From positions 218,589 to 269,248 of the forward strand of contig CATLLJ010000001.1 of NCBI GenBank assembly GCA_950022495.1: 50,660 nt of DNA. Direction: 5' to 3'. The position numbers and the translations under genes were made by a program. Each line of letters begins with the position of its first letter. Within the stretch, counting starts at the first letter, position 1. Below are positions 8,199 to 17,246 of the stretch, one piece after another. The notes beneath the pieces are model-generated. The model was not told the origin of the DNA, did not search any database, and saw only the letters and a list, made by a program, of their open reading frames with translations. Source of the DNA: an uncultured bacterium (GTDB taxonomy: Bacteria; Cyanobacteriota; Vampirovibrionia; Gastranaerophilales; Gastranaerophilaceae).

Positions 8199-8669
8199 TT
8201 ACTTGTGATAGGTTTCACCTTTTATAATCTTGAAAGCACGGTAAATTTGTTCAACTAAAATCAACCTTGCAAACTGGTGAAGAAAAGTCATTTTTGACAT
8301 ACTCATTTTTAAATCAGCACGGTCTGAGACATTTTTACCAATTCCGCACGAGGAGCCTATAACAAAAACAATTTCCTGCACACCGTCATTAGTCAGTTCT
8401 TCAATTTTTTCAGCAAATTCTTCACTCGAAAACTGCTTACCTTTTATTTCCATTGTAATCACAAAATCAAGCGGCTTGATATTTGATAAAATCTTTTCAC
8501 CCTCTTCCAATAGAACTTTTTCGATTAAATTTTCGTCTTTAATCTCAATAGGATTTAGCTCTACAATTGAAACGGACGAATAGGGAGTCAATCGTTTAAG
8601 GAACTCATTTATCCCTTCTTTTAGAAATTTTTCTTTAATTTTTCCAAGTGCAATTATCTTAATTTTCAA
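8199..8669 (-). CDS. rlmH: 23S rRNA (pseudouridine1915-N3)-methyltransferase RlmH
   Basis: A small SPOUT methyltransferase that methylates pseudouridine 1915 in helix 69 of 23S rRNA. Hallmarks are FVITMEIKGKQFSSEEFA, the SAM-binding knot VFVIGSSCGIG (usually IGGxxG) and the C-terminal LVEQIYRAFKIIKGETYHK. I prefer the TTG at 8669, giving the family-typical start (M)KIKIIALGKIKE and 156 residues; a GTG at 8684 would add five atypical residues. Either start lies within the last codons of the upstream mscS gene, so translation is coupled. Confidence 0.92.
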   Translation of the reverse strand: MKIKIIALGKIKEKFLKEGINEFLKRLTPYSSVSIVELNPIEIKDENLIEKVLLEEGEKILSNIKPLDFVITMEIKGKQFSSEEFAEKIEELTNDGVQEIVFVIGSSCGIGKNVSDRADLKMSMSKMTFLHQFARLILVEQIYRAFKIIKGETYHK

Positions 8670-9480
8670 TTTTTGTATTATCACTTTCTATGTAAATTGA
8701 TCTTGACGGGAATGCAAAATCAATATTATTTTGTCTATATTTTTCTACAACCTGCTCTAAAAATTCACCGCGGACTTTTAAAAATTTGTCATAAGAACCG
8801 GATTTTACATAGCCGCGAAATCTTATATTTATTGAACTGTCACCCAAATCGTGCACGGCAACAGTAAAATCATTGTGAATTTCTTTATAATTTGTTGCAA
8901 CTTCTTTTAATATATCCTGTGCAGATTTAATTTTCTCGCTGCTTGTAGAATAAGTAACCCCAAATGTAATATTAATAAATCTTTTTCTTGCTTGCGAAAC
9001 ATTGGTAATAAGGGCATTCGCAGCAATATTATTAGGAATACTGATTAAAAAATTGTCTAAATCTCTTATTTTAGTAGATCTGATATTTATATCTTCAACA
9101 TAACCTTCTATATCATTAATTTTCACATAATCGCCAATACGATATACGTGGTCAGAAAGGATTTCCAAACTTCCAAAAATATTTGCAAGTGCATCTTTTG
9201 CTGCCATACCTACTGCAATACCGCCAATTCCAAAACCTGCAAGTATTGATGATACTGAATACCCCTGACTTTGCAAAAATCCTGTCAATGCAATAAATAT
9301 AACCACCGCTTTTAAAAGCTTCATCAAAATCGGCATAAATCTCAACAACGGTGAATTTGATTCCTGATTTTTTATTTTTTCTATTATCTTTTTATCAACA
9401 GTATCAATTACTTTAAATACCACAATTATCAAGATGATATTTATAGCTATAGCAATTAAACCGGCTTCCCATTTTGGCAT
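8659..9480 (-). CDS. mscS: MscS-family small-conductance mechanosensitive channel
   Basis: A 273-residue channel of the inner membrane that releases solutes on hypo-osmotic shock. Membrane segments lie near residues 5-25 and 50-70, and the pore helix is GIGGIAVGMAAKDALANIFGSLEIL with the small Gly/Ala residues typical of TM3. The beta domain follows (YRIGDYVKINDIEGYVEDINIRSTKI), and the C-terminus has the FAFPSRSIYIE motif. The start has an AAGGAG site. It overlaps rlmH by a few codons; this pairing does not imply a shared function. Confidence 0.92.
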   Translation of the reverse strand: MPKWEAGLIAIAINIILIIVVFKVIDTVDKKIIEKIKNQESNSPLLRFMPILMKLLKAVVIFIALTGFLQSQGYSVSSILAGFGIGGIAVGMAAKDALANIFGSLEILSDHVYRIGDYVKINDIEGYVEDINIRSTKIRDLDNFLISIPNNIAANALITNVSQARKRFINITFGVTYSTSSEKIKSAQDILKEVATNYKEIHNDFTVAVHDLGDSSINIRFRGYVKSGSYDKFLKVRGEFLEQVVEKYRQNNIDFAFPSRSIYIESDNTKIEN

Positions 9481-9575
9481 ATTATTTCTCCTTAATAAAA
9501 CAATTATAAATTATAAATATTTTAGCAAAAGGGTATGTAAATATTTTATAAAAATTTTTACTTTTGCCTTATATC

Positions 9576-9593
9576 TGTTAAAATAATAGTGTT
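9576..9593 (+). promoter_or_regulatory. Extended -10 promoter abutting the slt start codon
   Basis: TGTTAAAAT has the TG-n-TAAAAT form of an extended -10, with TAAAAT at 9579-9584. The ATG is at 9594, only nine bases further, and no Shine-Dalgarno sequence fits between, so the transcript may be leaderless or nearly so. Confidence 0.5.
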
Positions 9594-11573
9594 ATGTTGG
9601 TGTCGAGGGAAAATTATAAATATATAATCGGCTTGGGGATTTTTTTAACCGTTTTTGTGCTTGGCTTTTATAGTGCAAAAATATATCAAGCAAACAGCCA
9701 AACCATTAGAATTTACAAACAGGGCTTGAAAGACTACGAAAATGAAAACTTTTCAAACTGCTATTATCTGTTTTCACGAGTTGGAATGACTTCAAAATTA
9801 AAACCTGCCGCACTATACAGACAGGCAATGTGTGCAAAAGCAGTTGGAGATAAAAAATCCGAACTAAAATCATACCAATCATTATTACAAAATTACAAAT
9901 ATTCGTCGTTAGCTGCCGAAGCTAAATATCAAGCAGGACAATTATTATTAGAAGAAAATTCTACACTTGCAAAAAAATATTTTCAACAAGTGTTAAATTC
10001 TAATCTGGAAGACGATTACAAAATAGCGTCAGAATTCTACATAGCTAAAATCAACGCTGAAAAACTATCAGCAAAGAACAAAAAAAATCATTCCAAAGTT
10101 AAAGAAATTGAATCTGCTTTTATAAAATATTTAGAAAAATATCCCGATGGAAGATTAGCCCCAAATGTTGCAGATACATGGATAAAATTTAACCCTAAAA
10201 TGTCCTCAAAAGATTACACTCTCGTGGCAAAAGCCTATATTTTAGCAGAGTTGAGAGGAGAAGCAATTAATGCTATTCAAAAAACAGATATCAAAGACAG
10301 CTGGGCTATCCAAAATTTAATTTATTACTCAAAAGCCGATTACAACAAAGTTAAAGAAGTAACATTAGAAGGGGTCTCAAAACATTCAGCAAACATAAAC
10401 CCTAAAGATTATCAAAAAGCAGTCAACAATTATATAGAAACATTTCCTTCTTCAGATGCAGCAATTGATGAGTTATTAAAAACTGCAAAAGGAGACGGTG
10501 TAGATTATTTATGGCACCTAAAATGCCAGCAATCTTCCGGCGAAGCTAAATACAATTGTTATAAAGATTTGTACACCAATTATCCTCACGGTCATTATGC
10601 TCAAACTGCATTATCAGCAATGTTTTTTGAAAAAATAAAACAAAAAGATTATGCTAATGCAAGATTTTTAGGAAAAGATTTCATATCAAAATATCCGGAA
10701 GCTGAAATTATACCTGAAGTTTTATTCTGGCAGGGAAAAATCGAACAAAAATACCACAATCCTGAAAGCACTCATTACCTGCAGAGAATTATAAACGAAT
10801 TTCCTGACAGTTATTATGCATACAGAGCTTTCTGGATTTTAAACGGGCTTAAAGATGCAACATTGAGAACAAATATTGAATACAAACCGGTAATGTATCC
10901 ATATAAGCAGCCATCAAAAAATGATATTTTATATGCACTAATGAGCGTTAATGATTACGAAATGATTAAAAAACTCTCTAAAGATAAATTTATACAAAGC
11001 TGGGCTGAATATGAAAAAGGTAATTATGCAACCTCCACACATATTGCTCAGGAGGCAATGAAAAACCTCAAAGATAAACCATCAAAAAGCGATTTAAGAT
11101 GGAGACTTGTATATCCGCAGAATTATTACATACAAATCAGAAACAACTCTGAAAAATATAATAATAACCCTGCATTAATAATATCAATTATGAGAGAAGA
11201 AAGTCATTTTAATTCTGAAGCTCAAAGTGGTGTTGGTGCAATAGGATTAATGCAATTAATGCCGGAAACTGCACACGACATTGGAAACAAAAATGGCATA
11301 TCTTTCTACACAAATTCGCTTTTTAATCCTGAATTAAATATAAAAATTGGAAACTTATATTACTCTACAATTAGAAAAATGTTAGATAATAAAGATGTAT
11401 CAGCAATTGCTGCATATAATGGCGGTATTGGTTCTGTAACAAGATGGAAAAATACACTTAAATATTCTGATACGGATGAATTCGTAGAACAAATTCCTTA
11501 CGAAGAAACAAAAACTTATGTAAAAAAAGTATTCAGGAGCTACTGGAATTATTTAAGAATATATCAGAAGTAA
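9594..11573 (+). CDS. slt: Soluble lytic murein transglycosylase (Slt-type)
   Basis: A 659-residue periplasmic, membrane-anchored peptidoglycan lytic transglycosylase. Residues 10-28 form an N-terminal signal anchor (IIGLGIFLTVFVLGFYSAK). Residues about 35-500 form helical TPR-like superhelix repeats. The C-terminal SLT domain carries IMREESHFNSEAQSGVGAIGLMQLMPETA, with catalytic Glu536 in the R-E-E-S motif, and AAYNGGIGSVTRW further on. The length and layout match Slt70-type enzymes. It is followed by a SpoIID-type gene in the same direction, consistent with a peptidoglycan-remodelling cluster. Confidence 0.9.
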   Translation: MLVSRENYKYIIGLGIFLTVFVLGFYSAKIYQANSQTIRIYKQGLKDYENENFSNCYYLFSRVGMTSKLKPAALYRQAMCAKAVGDKKSELKSYQSLLQNYKYSSLAAEAKYQAGQLLLEENSTLAKKYFQQVLNSNLEDDYKIASEFYIAKINAEKLSAKNKKNHSKVKEIESAFIKYLEKYPDGRLAPNVADTWIKFNPKMSSKDYTLVAKAYILAELRGEAINAIQKTDIKDSWAIQNLIYYSKADYNKVKEVTLEGVSKHSANINPKDYQKAVNNYIETFPSSDAAIDELLKTAKGDGVDYLWHLKCQQSSGEAKYNCYKDLYTNYPHGHYAQTALSAMFFEKIKQKDYANARFLGKDFISKYPEAEIIPEVLFWQGKIEQKYHNPESTHYLQRIINEFPDSYYAYRAFWILNGLKDATLRTNIEYKPVMYPYKQPSKNDILYALMSVNDYEMIKKLSKDKFIQSWAEYEKGNYATSTHIAQEAMKNLKDKPSKSDLRWRLVYPQNYYIQIRNNSEKYNNNPALIISIMREESHFNSEAQSGVGAIGLMQLMPETAHDIGNKNGISFYTNSLFNPELNIKIGNLYYSTIRKMLDNKDVSAIAAYNGGIGSVTRWKNTLKYSDTDEFVEQIPYEETKTYVKKVFRSYWNYLRIYQK

Positions 11574-11610
11574 AAATCATTCATTTGATTTATTACATTT
11601 TTGCGTAAAG

Positions 11611-11626
11611 TGTTAAAATAGAGACT
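11611..11626 (+). promoter_or_regulatory. Extended -10 promoter abutting the SpoIID-type start codon
   Basis: TGTTAAAAT again, with TAAAAT at 11614-11619 and the ATG at 11627 only eight bases after the box. No ribosome site is present. Same arrangement as ahead of slt. Confidence 0.5.
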
Positions 11627-12493
11627 ATGAGAAAGATTTTAATTACACTAACAATATTATTAATAAATTTAATTATAGCCAATCCATCGAACGCAATAAA
11701 AATAGGATTATTAACAGAAGTTAACGAAGCTGGAGTCGGCACAAATGTTAACGGAAGAATGATTGATGTCCATACAAACAAAACAGTCTGCACATCTGAT
11801 GCTATGAAAGGTTATGTACTTGTTCCTTACAAAAACGAAATTGCAGTAAAAAGCGGCGGTCATTATTACTCATTAGGAACTGATTCAATTGTTCTCAAAC
11901 CCGATACCAATGGATACGTCAGCACAAAAGGTAAATGGTATCACGGCAAACTAATGGTTAGAGTTTCAAATGGCAAACTAATAGTTATTAATGATATAGA
12001 TTTAGAAAATTATCTAAAAGGCGTTGTACCATCAGAAATGCCTCCTAGCTGGGAAATAGAAGCATTAAAAGCACAGGCAATCGCCGCAAGAAGTTTTGCA
12101 CTTGCAAATCTTGGCAAACAAGCAAGATACGGATATGACTTAAAAGATAACACCGAAGATCAGGCTTACGGCGGAGCTTCAGCAGAAACAAATAAAACAA
12201 ACAAAGCAGTTGAAGAAACTAACGGTCTTGTTTTAACTTATGATATGAAAATTATTTCAGCATACTATTCAGCATCAGCAGGCGGTATGACCAACACAAA
12301 TGCATGGGGTGGACAAGTTCCTTATTTGCATTCTGTTCCTTCTTTTGATGATAATGTTAAAAAGAATGGACATGGTGTCGGTATGTCTCAACATGGAGCT
12401 AATAATCTTGCAAAAGACGGTTATAATGCATACCAAATATTACAGTATTTTTACTCAAATGTTAAATTTGCCAAGCTGAATAAAGAGTCATAA
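11627..12493 (+). CDS. SpoIID/LytB-domain peptidoglycan-acting protein
   Basis: Secreted: signal peptide at about residues 1-23, ending NPSNA. The SpoIID core includes LKGVVPSEMPPSWEIEALKAQAIAARSFAL, in which Glu137 of the PSEMP motif matches the catalytic Glu of SpoIID lytic transglycosylases. Also visible are YYSASAGGMT and the C-terminal GHGVGMSQHGANNLAKDGYNAYQILQYFY. SpoIID proteins cut glycan strands from which stem peptides have been removed. In a non-sporulating Gram-negative-type cell it probably works in division or wall turnover beside Slt. The 288-residue length is near the family norm. Confidence 0.88.
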   Translation: MRKILITLTILLINLIIANPSNAIKIGLLTEVNEAGVGTNVNGRMIDVHTNKTVCTSDAMKGYVLVPYKNEIAVKSGGHYYSLGTDSIVLKPDTNGYVSTKGKWYHGKLMVRVSNGKLIVINDIDLENYLKGVVPSEMPPSWEIEALKAQAIAARSFALANLGKQARYGYDLKDNTEDQAYGGASAETNKTNKAVEETNGLVLTYDMKIISAYYSASAGGMTNTNAWGGQVPYLHSVPSFDDNVKKNGHGVGMSQHGANNLAKDGYNAYQILQYFYSNVKFAKLNKES

Positions 12494-12551
12494 CACAGAT
12501 AAATAGGCAGTTTCCAGAGAGTATATCCTACGAAATATACATTATATCTAC

Positions 12552-12608
12552 ATTTCTTAAGAAATTAATCTCTAAAACCCTTGACAGGAAAGAAGAAAGT
12601 GTTATAAT
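12552..12608 (+). promoter_or_regulatory. Consensus promoter of the HU gene with upstream palindrome
   Basis: TTGACA (12581-12586) and TATAAT (12603-12608) with a 16-bp spacer, both perfect consensus hexamers. A 14-bp perfect palindrome ATTTCTTAAGAAAT (12552-12565) lies 15 bp upstream of the -35 and could bind a dimeric factor. A 65-nt leader with AAGGAGG precedes the ATG at 12681. Confidence 0.8.
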
Positions 12609-12680
12609 AAATTTGTCGATTACACAAACTGCGGAATATGGTTTTAAAAACGCCGTGGGAAAGGAAGAAGGAGGTTCATA

Positions 12681-12953
12681 ATGAACAAAGAAGAATTAGT
12701 AAAAGAAGTATCAAAAAAAGCAAAAGTTTCTCAAAAAGCAACTGCTGACATCTTATCAGCTACATTAGAAACTATTCAAAAAACAGTTTCTAAAGGTAAA
12801 AAAGTTACTTTAGTTGGTTTCGGTACTTTTGAAGCTCGCAAAAGAGCAGCTAGAACTGGTAGAAACCCTCAAACTGGTGCTACTTTGAAAATCGCTGCTA
12901 AAACAGTTCCAGCTTTCTCTGCTGGTAAAAAATTCAAAGAACTTGTTAAGTAA
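12681..12953 (+). CDS. hup: HU-family histone-like DNA-binding protein
   Basis: A 90-residue nucleoid protein that bends DNA as a dimer. It has the HU start MNKEELVKEVSKKAKVSQK and the DNA-binding arm signature GFGTFEARKRAARTGRNPQTG, followed by AAKTVPAFSAGKKFKELV. Length and sequence are standard for HU. Codons GCT, GGT and ACT dominate, suggesting high expression, in line with the consensus promoter upstream and a strong terminator downstream. Confidence 0.97.
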   Translation: MNKEELVKEVSKKAKVSQKATADILSATLETIQKTVSKGKKVTLVGFGTFEARKRAARTGRNPQTGATLKIAAKTVPAFSAGKKFKELVK

Positions 12954-12979
12954 TTCTTTTTGAATTGAAATAAGTTTTG

Positions 12980-13014
12980 AATGCTGTAGATGAAATTCAT
13001 CTATAGCATTTTTT
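12980..13014 (+). terminator. Rho-independent terminator of the HU gene
   Basis: A 14-bp stem (12980-12993/12997-13010) with one G-T pair and a 3-base loop, followed by a T-run. Confidence 0.9.
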
Positions 13015-13101
13015 ATTGCCTAAAAGTTTACATTTGGTTGAATAATAGCTCAATTCGTGATACCATTTTAATTATAGGAAACAGGGGTAGTGAGGTAACA
13101 A

Positions 13102-13782
13102 ATGAAAAGTTCGACAATTAGAAGATCTACTTTATCAAAAGAATCAATGGAAGTTATTGAAAATCTTTCAAAAGAACAAGAAATGAATAACTTACCTGGG
13201 GAATACGTAAGACCAGAAGAAACAGCTTCACAGGAGGCACAAACTTCTTCAAATAAATCTCAAGAGATTGACCTGTTATGGCAGACATTCAAAACCAGCC
13301 AATTTAGTTCAAACTCACCTGGTGCATATCTGCTCGGCGGATTTGTTGCAGGAATTTTAACAACAATTATAACTATCGGATGTTTAGGTGCATTTGTTCT
13401 TAAATCACATCCTGATGCTCCGCTAAATACATTTATATCTAAATTTTCTTCTGACAAAAAACATAGTGAAGCAACACTGGAACAACAAACTTCAAAAATT
13501 CAGGAAACTGACTCACCAAAAGTTCTTATTCCGACAGATGAAGAAAATATTGCAGAAAATCAGCCATCTGAACCTGCCAATTCAACAGAAGAAAAACCTG
13601 TTAATTTAAAAAATGCTAAAAAATATATTGTTAAAGACGGCGATACAGGTGAAAAAATTATCAAACATTTTTATGGAACATATTCACCTGAAAAAGCTGA
13701 CTTAATTATAAAAGCAAATAACTTAAAAAGTTTAGACAGAATAAATATTGATCAAGAATTGATTATACCTATAGGTGAATAG
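13102..13782 (+). CDS. Single-pass membrane protein with C-terminal LysM-like domain
   Basis: A 226-residue protein. Residues 1-70 are cytosolic, polar and Glu/Ser-rich. Residues about 75-100 are one membrane segment (AYLLGGFVAGILTTIITIGCLGAFVL). A Ser/Glu/Thr-rich linker follows, then a C-terminal LysM-like domain (KYIVKDGDTGEKIIKHFYG... to LIIPIGE). LysM binds peptidoglycan, so the protein probably tethers membrane to wall. The ATG follows GTGAGG. It lies 24 nt before a secreted GH13 gene and is probably co-transcribed with it. Confidence 0.8.
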   Translation: MKSSTIRRSTLSKESMEVIENLSKEQEMNNLPGEYVRPEETASQEAQTSSNKSQEIDLLWQTFKTSQFSSNSPGAYLLGGFVAGILTTIITIGCLGAFVLKSHPDAPLNTFISKFSSDKKHSEATLEQQTSKIQETDSPKVLIPTDEENIAENQPSEPANSTEEKPVNLKNAKKYIVKDGDTGEKIIKHFYGTYSPEKADLIIKANNLKSLDRINIDQELIIPIGE

Positions 13783-13806
13783 TTTTCTTCAACTTGTGAG
13801 GTTTGA

Positions 13807-15354
13807 ATGAAAAAATTAAAAAAGATATGTTTACTCGCTGCTTTATACGCACTTAGTGCGAATGCATTTTGTTTTGCTCAAAATTTAGAGTGGAAAAATG
13901 ACTTAAGAAGCCAGTTTCTGGATAACAAATCAGTTATTATGGAAATCAATATCCGATCATTCAACTCGCAGGATATTGATGGTGACGGATTTATTCAAGA
14001 AGACATCGGCGAAGAAAAAGGCACATTCATTAATGCAATCGAAAGATTGGATGAATTAAAAAACCTCGGTATAAATACACTGCATGTACTTCCAATTACG
14101 CCGACCGGAAAACTTAAAGCATTGGGAACCGCAGGAAGTTTGTATTCTACAGCAGATTTCGCCTCAATAAATGAAGATTTATATGATAAAAATTCACCAT
14201 TAACACTGGAAGAACAGGCTAAAAAATTTATTGAAGAAGCTCACAAACGAAACATTAGAGTAATAGTAGATGTTCCTGCCTGTGCGTCTTATGATTTATA
14301 TTTGCAAAGACCTGATTTATTTGTGACAAATCAGACTGGAGAGCCTATTATCCCTGCTGATTGGACCGATGTAAGATTATTAGCTTCCGGAACAGAAGAA
14401 AATATTAATCCATCAGTTTATAATTTATATAAAGACTTTGTTAAATATATGATATCGCTTGGCGTTGACGGAATTAGAGCAGATGTTGCACATTCTAAAA
14501 CACAAGCATTCTGGAAAGAATTAATAACATATTCACGTCAAAAAGACCCTGAATTTCTCTGGCTTGCCGAATCCTCAGAAGCATGGCACGACGCAATTTC
14601 ACCGCAAGCAGTATTTACATCTTATGACAAACTTTTAAATGCAGGATTTGACGGATATTACGGCTCATTTTTCAACATAAAAGACTGGAAAACCTCAAAA
14701 GATTTATATTCAAACATTGCTTTCACGTTAGGTGAAACTAAAAAATTTAAAGACAAAAAAAGTGTAATCGGAAGTTTTACAACCCATGATGAGGTCAGCC
14801 CGATAATATTAAAAGGTCCGGCATTAAGTGAAATGATTATATGGCTAAGTTCAACACTGCCTATTGATTCATATTACGTTGACGGATTCCAAACAGGAGA
14901 TGATTACAACTACAAAATGGGCAACAGACTTGCTCCGTCATCTAACACTGATGATGATACTTATTTCACTCATACAGGTAAAATTGATATCTTTAATTTT
15001 TCAAGAAAACCGGAAGGTAAATACAGCGAATTAAAAAATGATTTACTATTAGGAAATAATGTCAAACGCAGTCTTTTGCCGGTCTTAAACAACGGAACCT
15101 TTACACCAATAAAAACAAACAATCCAAAAGTATTTGCTTACACTTTTGAATATAATAAAAAAAGAGTTTTAACTATAGGGAATTTAGACTTTGAAAATCC
15201 AATAAAAACAACTGTAAAAATACCGAAATACAATCCACGGTTCAATATTTTACCTATAAAAATTTCAAATATGCCTGATATAAAAAAATCGAAAGTTTCT
15301 TTAACATTACAGGCTGGCGAAATTGTTGTTTTGATAGTTCATGAGTTGTTATAA
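13807..15354 (+). CDS. Secreted GH13 alpha-amylase-family protein
   Basis: A 515-residue protein with a signal peptide (KKICLLAALYALSANAFCFA, about residues 4-23). The (beta/alpha)8 barrel carries the GH13 triad: nucleophile Asp226 in GIRADVAH, acid/base Glu255 in LAESSEAW and Asp328 in TTHDE. Region I reads DVPACA, lacking the usual NH, and the FWKELI stretch after region II recalls GH13 maltosyltransferases as much as hydrolases. A C-terminal beta domain follows. It acts outside the inner membrane on an alpha-glucan or glycosyl phosphate; the substrate is unknown. Co-directional with the LysM gene. Ends 6 nt before the convergent acsC. Confidence 0.82.
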   Translation: MKKLKKICLLAALYALSANAFCFAQNLEWKNDLRSQFLDNKSVIMEINIRSFNSQDIDGDGFIQEDIGEEKGTFINAIERLDELKNLGINTLHVLPITPTGKLKALGTAGSLYSTADFASINEDLYDKNSPLTLEEQAKKFIEEAHKRNIRVIVDVPACASYDLYLQRPDLFVTNQTGEPIIPADWTDVRLLASGTEENINPSVYNLYKDFVKYMISLGVDGIRADVAHSKTQAFWKELITYSRQKDPEFLWLAESSEAWHDAISPQAVFTSYDKLLNAGFDGYYGSFFNIKDWKTSKDLYSNIAFTLGETKKFKDKKSVIGSFTTHDEVSPIILKGPALSEMIIWLSSTLPIDSYYVDGFQTGDDYNYKMGNRLAPSSNTDDDTYFTHTGKIDIFNFSRKPEGKYSELKNDLLLGNNVKRSLLPVLNNGTFTPIKTNNPKVFAYTFEYNKKRVLTIGNLDFENPIKTTVKIPKYNPRFNILPIKISNMPDIKKSKVSLTLQAGEIVVLIVHELL

Positions 15355-15360
15355 CAGATT

Positions 15361-16491
15361 TTAACTTAAGTTTTTTACGAATTCTGCAATAGCAGATGCC
15401 TCATGAGTTCCAACAATAAAGTCATAATCGGGAACAGCTTCTTTTAGTTCATCAACGATATGAGCAAGCAAGCCCGGAATAATAATTTTTCGTGTATTAA
15501 TTTTATTTTGAATATCAAATTTTTTAATAGTATTAGCAACAATGTTTGCAGTAAATTTTTCAGCCGACCACGCAGTCAAAACACTCATCCCATCAGCAGG
15601 AATAACAATCAGATATGACGGTACATTTAAATTTTCTAACTCATTAGCAACAGCAAAAAATGTCAATGCAAAATTTGTAGTTAAAAATATAATCGAATTT
15701 TCATCCGGCTCATTAAATTCGTACAAGCCGGCTTCTACCTGCAGCGGTTTTTGAGGATTTGTGAAAATATTTTGTCTTAAACGCAGTAAGGTCGAAAACA
15801 TTGCTTCATCAAAACACTTAAATACAATCATATTAGAGTATTTACAAATATAATATGCAGCTTTAGCACAAGTTTCAAAAATATTTTCAGAATTCAACCA
15901 TGTACACACAGGTTTTGAATAATTATCGTCTTTATCAAAAATCGCTTTTTTACGGGTAGAAATCAAATAACCTTTTGTATTATTAAAATCTTCATCATAC
16001 ACATTATCAATTGGAAGTTTTTGATAATCTCGCATAGAAATTACAGGAACAGATAAATTATTAAATAGTTCAATATTTTGACAGTTATCCAAAATAATTA
16101 AATCTGCTTTTAAATTTTCATTCACGCCTGCAGTAATCTCAAAATCACAAATTCTTTTAATTTGTTCTTGATAATCTGTTTCAGAACAATCAACTACGAC
16201 AGCTAGAATTGTAGGATTTATAAATGTTTTTTCGTGTCTGTAAAGAACATTTTCACCACCGATTTTCAAACCGCATATTTCAACAGTATTTTGCGGATGT
16301 TTAATGGAATGAGAGTATTTTTCAAAAAGTTCCTCACTAATATACGGACATTTTTCAATCTCAATATTTTGCTTTGCAAGCTTGAGTGCAAAAGCCATAC
16401 AAGTTGGACAGCCGCATTTTTTGCAATTGGCAAACTCATTTTTTTTGCCTGCAGGCAGGTATTTAAAAATTTGTAATCCTGTCATTTCCAT
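15361..16491 (-). CDS. acsC: Corrinoid/iron-sulfur protein large subunit (CdhE/AcsC-like)
   Basis: The large (gamma) subunit of the corrinoid iron-sulfur protein that carries methyl groups in the Wood-Ljungdahl pathway. The N-terminal [4Fe-4S] motif is C23-x2-C26-x4-C31-x16-C48, followed by the family block KIGGENVLYRHEKTFINPT. The C-terminal corrinoid-binding region includes DGMSVLTAWSAEKF, IIIPGLLAHIVDEL and FIVGTHEASAIAEFV. At 376 residues it is shorter than the usual 440 or so, mainly through a reduced TIM-barrel part. It starts 2 nt after acsD, so the two subunits are coupled. No CO dehydrogenase/acetyl-CoA synthase gene is in the window. Confidence 0.85.
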   Translation of the reverse strand: MEMTGLQIFKYLPAGKKNEFANCKKCGCPTCMAFALKLAKQNIEIEKCPYISEELFEKYSHSIKHPQNTVEICGLKIGGENVLYRHEKTFINPTILAVVVDCSETDYQEQIKRICDFEITAGVNENLKADLIILDNCQNIELFNNLSVPVISMRDYQKLPIDNVYDEDFNNTKGYLISTRKKAIFDKDDNYSKPVCTWLNSENIFETCAKAAYYICKYSNMIVFKCFDEAMFSTLLRLRQNIFTNPQKPLQVEAGLYEFNEPDENSIIFLTTNFALTFFAVANELENLNVPSYLIVIPADGMSVLTAWSAEKFTANIVANTIKKFDIQNKINTRKIIIPGLLAHIVDELKEAVPDYDFIVGTHEASAIAEFVKNLS

Positions 16492-16493
16492 GT

Positions 16494-17246
16494 TTACACC
16501 AGCCCTTTCATAACAGCAATATTATCAGGGTTAGTCATAACAATAATATTTGCACCCGCAGACAACACACCGGAAGCCGCAGCTAATTCTATCATTCTGG
16601 CTCTTTCAGATAAACTTCCCCAGCTTTTAGAATAAGTATCAGCCTTAGCTTCTTTTGTTTTTAAAGATTCAATTGCAGCCTCGGATAGCAAAGGCAAATT
16701 TAAATATTCATCACCTTTCTGAGCTTCAATAACAACTTTTTCAAGAATACTATACCCGTATTCATAACCATATCCCAAACCGCCGATATCAGTATTCATA
16801 ATAATTCTATTTTTAGCTAAACCCAAATCCACAGAAAGAATATTGAGTTCCTTAGCTAAATTGATATCAATCGGAGATTTCAATACAATATAGTGGTTTC
16901 CTGAAATAACATAAGGAACTATGGTTTTATAATTAGTTTCATCAGCAAATGAAATAATACAAACCCTATCCAAAACTTTTATCAGTTCCGGCAAAAGAAC
17001 CTTATCAATATCAGATTTACCGCTGCCGCAAATCATAAGAGGTTTTGTTATTGCAGGAAGTGAATTCTTCAACAATTGCTCAGCCTCTTTAACCTGTTCT
17101 TCTTTTTCAACCTCAAAATATAAAGCAAGAATATCACAATCAGATTGTTGTGCAGAATTTATCATAACAGAAAGGGTATCTGTTTTATAAACATTTACCC
17201 TTAATGCAAAAAGTTTTGAATTTGTTGTTATATTAAGCTCTTTCAC
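16494..17246 (-). CDS. acsD: Corrinoid/iron-sulfur protein small subunit (CdhD/AcsD-like)
   Basis: The small (delta) TIM-barrel subunit that pairs with AcsC. Recognisable blocks are [41 protein letters not shown], the [19 protein letters not shown] region, and [13 protein letters not shown]. At 250 residues it is shorter than the usual 300 or so. Its GTG start lies inside the last codons of ftsH (14-base overlap), and acsC follows after 2 nt, so ftsH-acsD-acsC is one tightly coupled unit. Probable role: methyl carrier between methyltetrahydrofolate and an unidentified acceptor. Confidence 0.85.
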   Translation of the reverse strand: MKELNITTNSKLFALRVNVYKTDTLSVMINSAQQSDCDILALYFEVEKEEQVKEAEQLLKNSLPAITKPLMICGSGKSDIDKVLLPELIKVLDRVCIISFADETNYKTIVPYVISGNHYIVLKSPIDINLAKELNILSVDLGLAKNRIIMNTDIGGLGYGYEYGYSILEKVVIEAQKGDEYLNLPLLSEAAIESLKTKEAKADTYSKSWGSLSERARMIELAAASGVLSAGANIIVMTNPDNIAVMKGLV

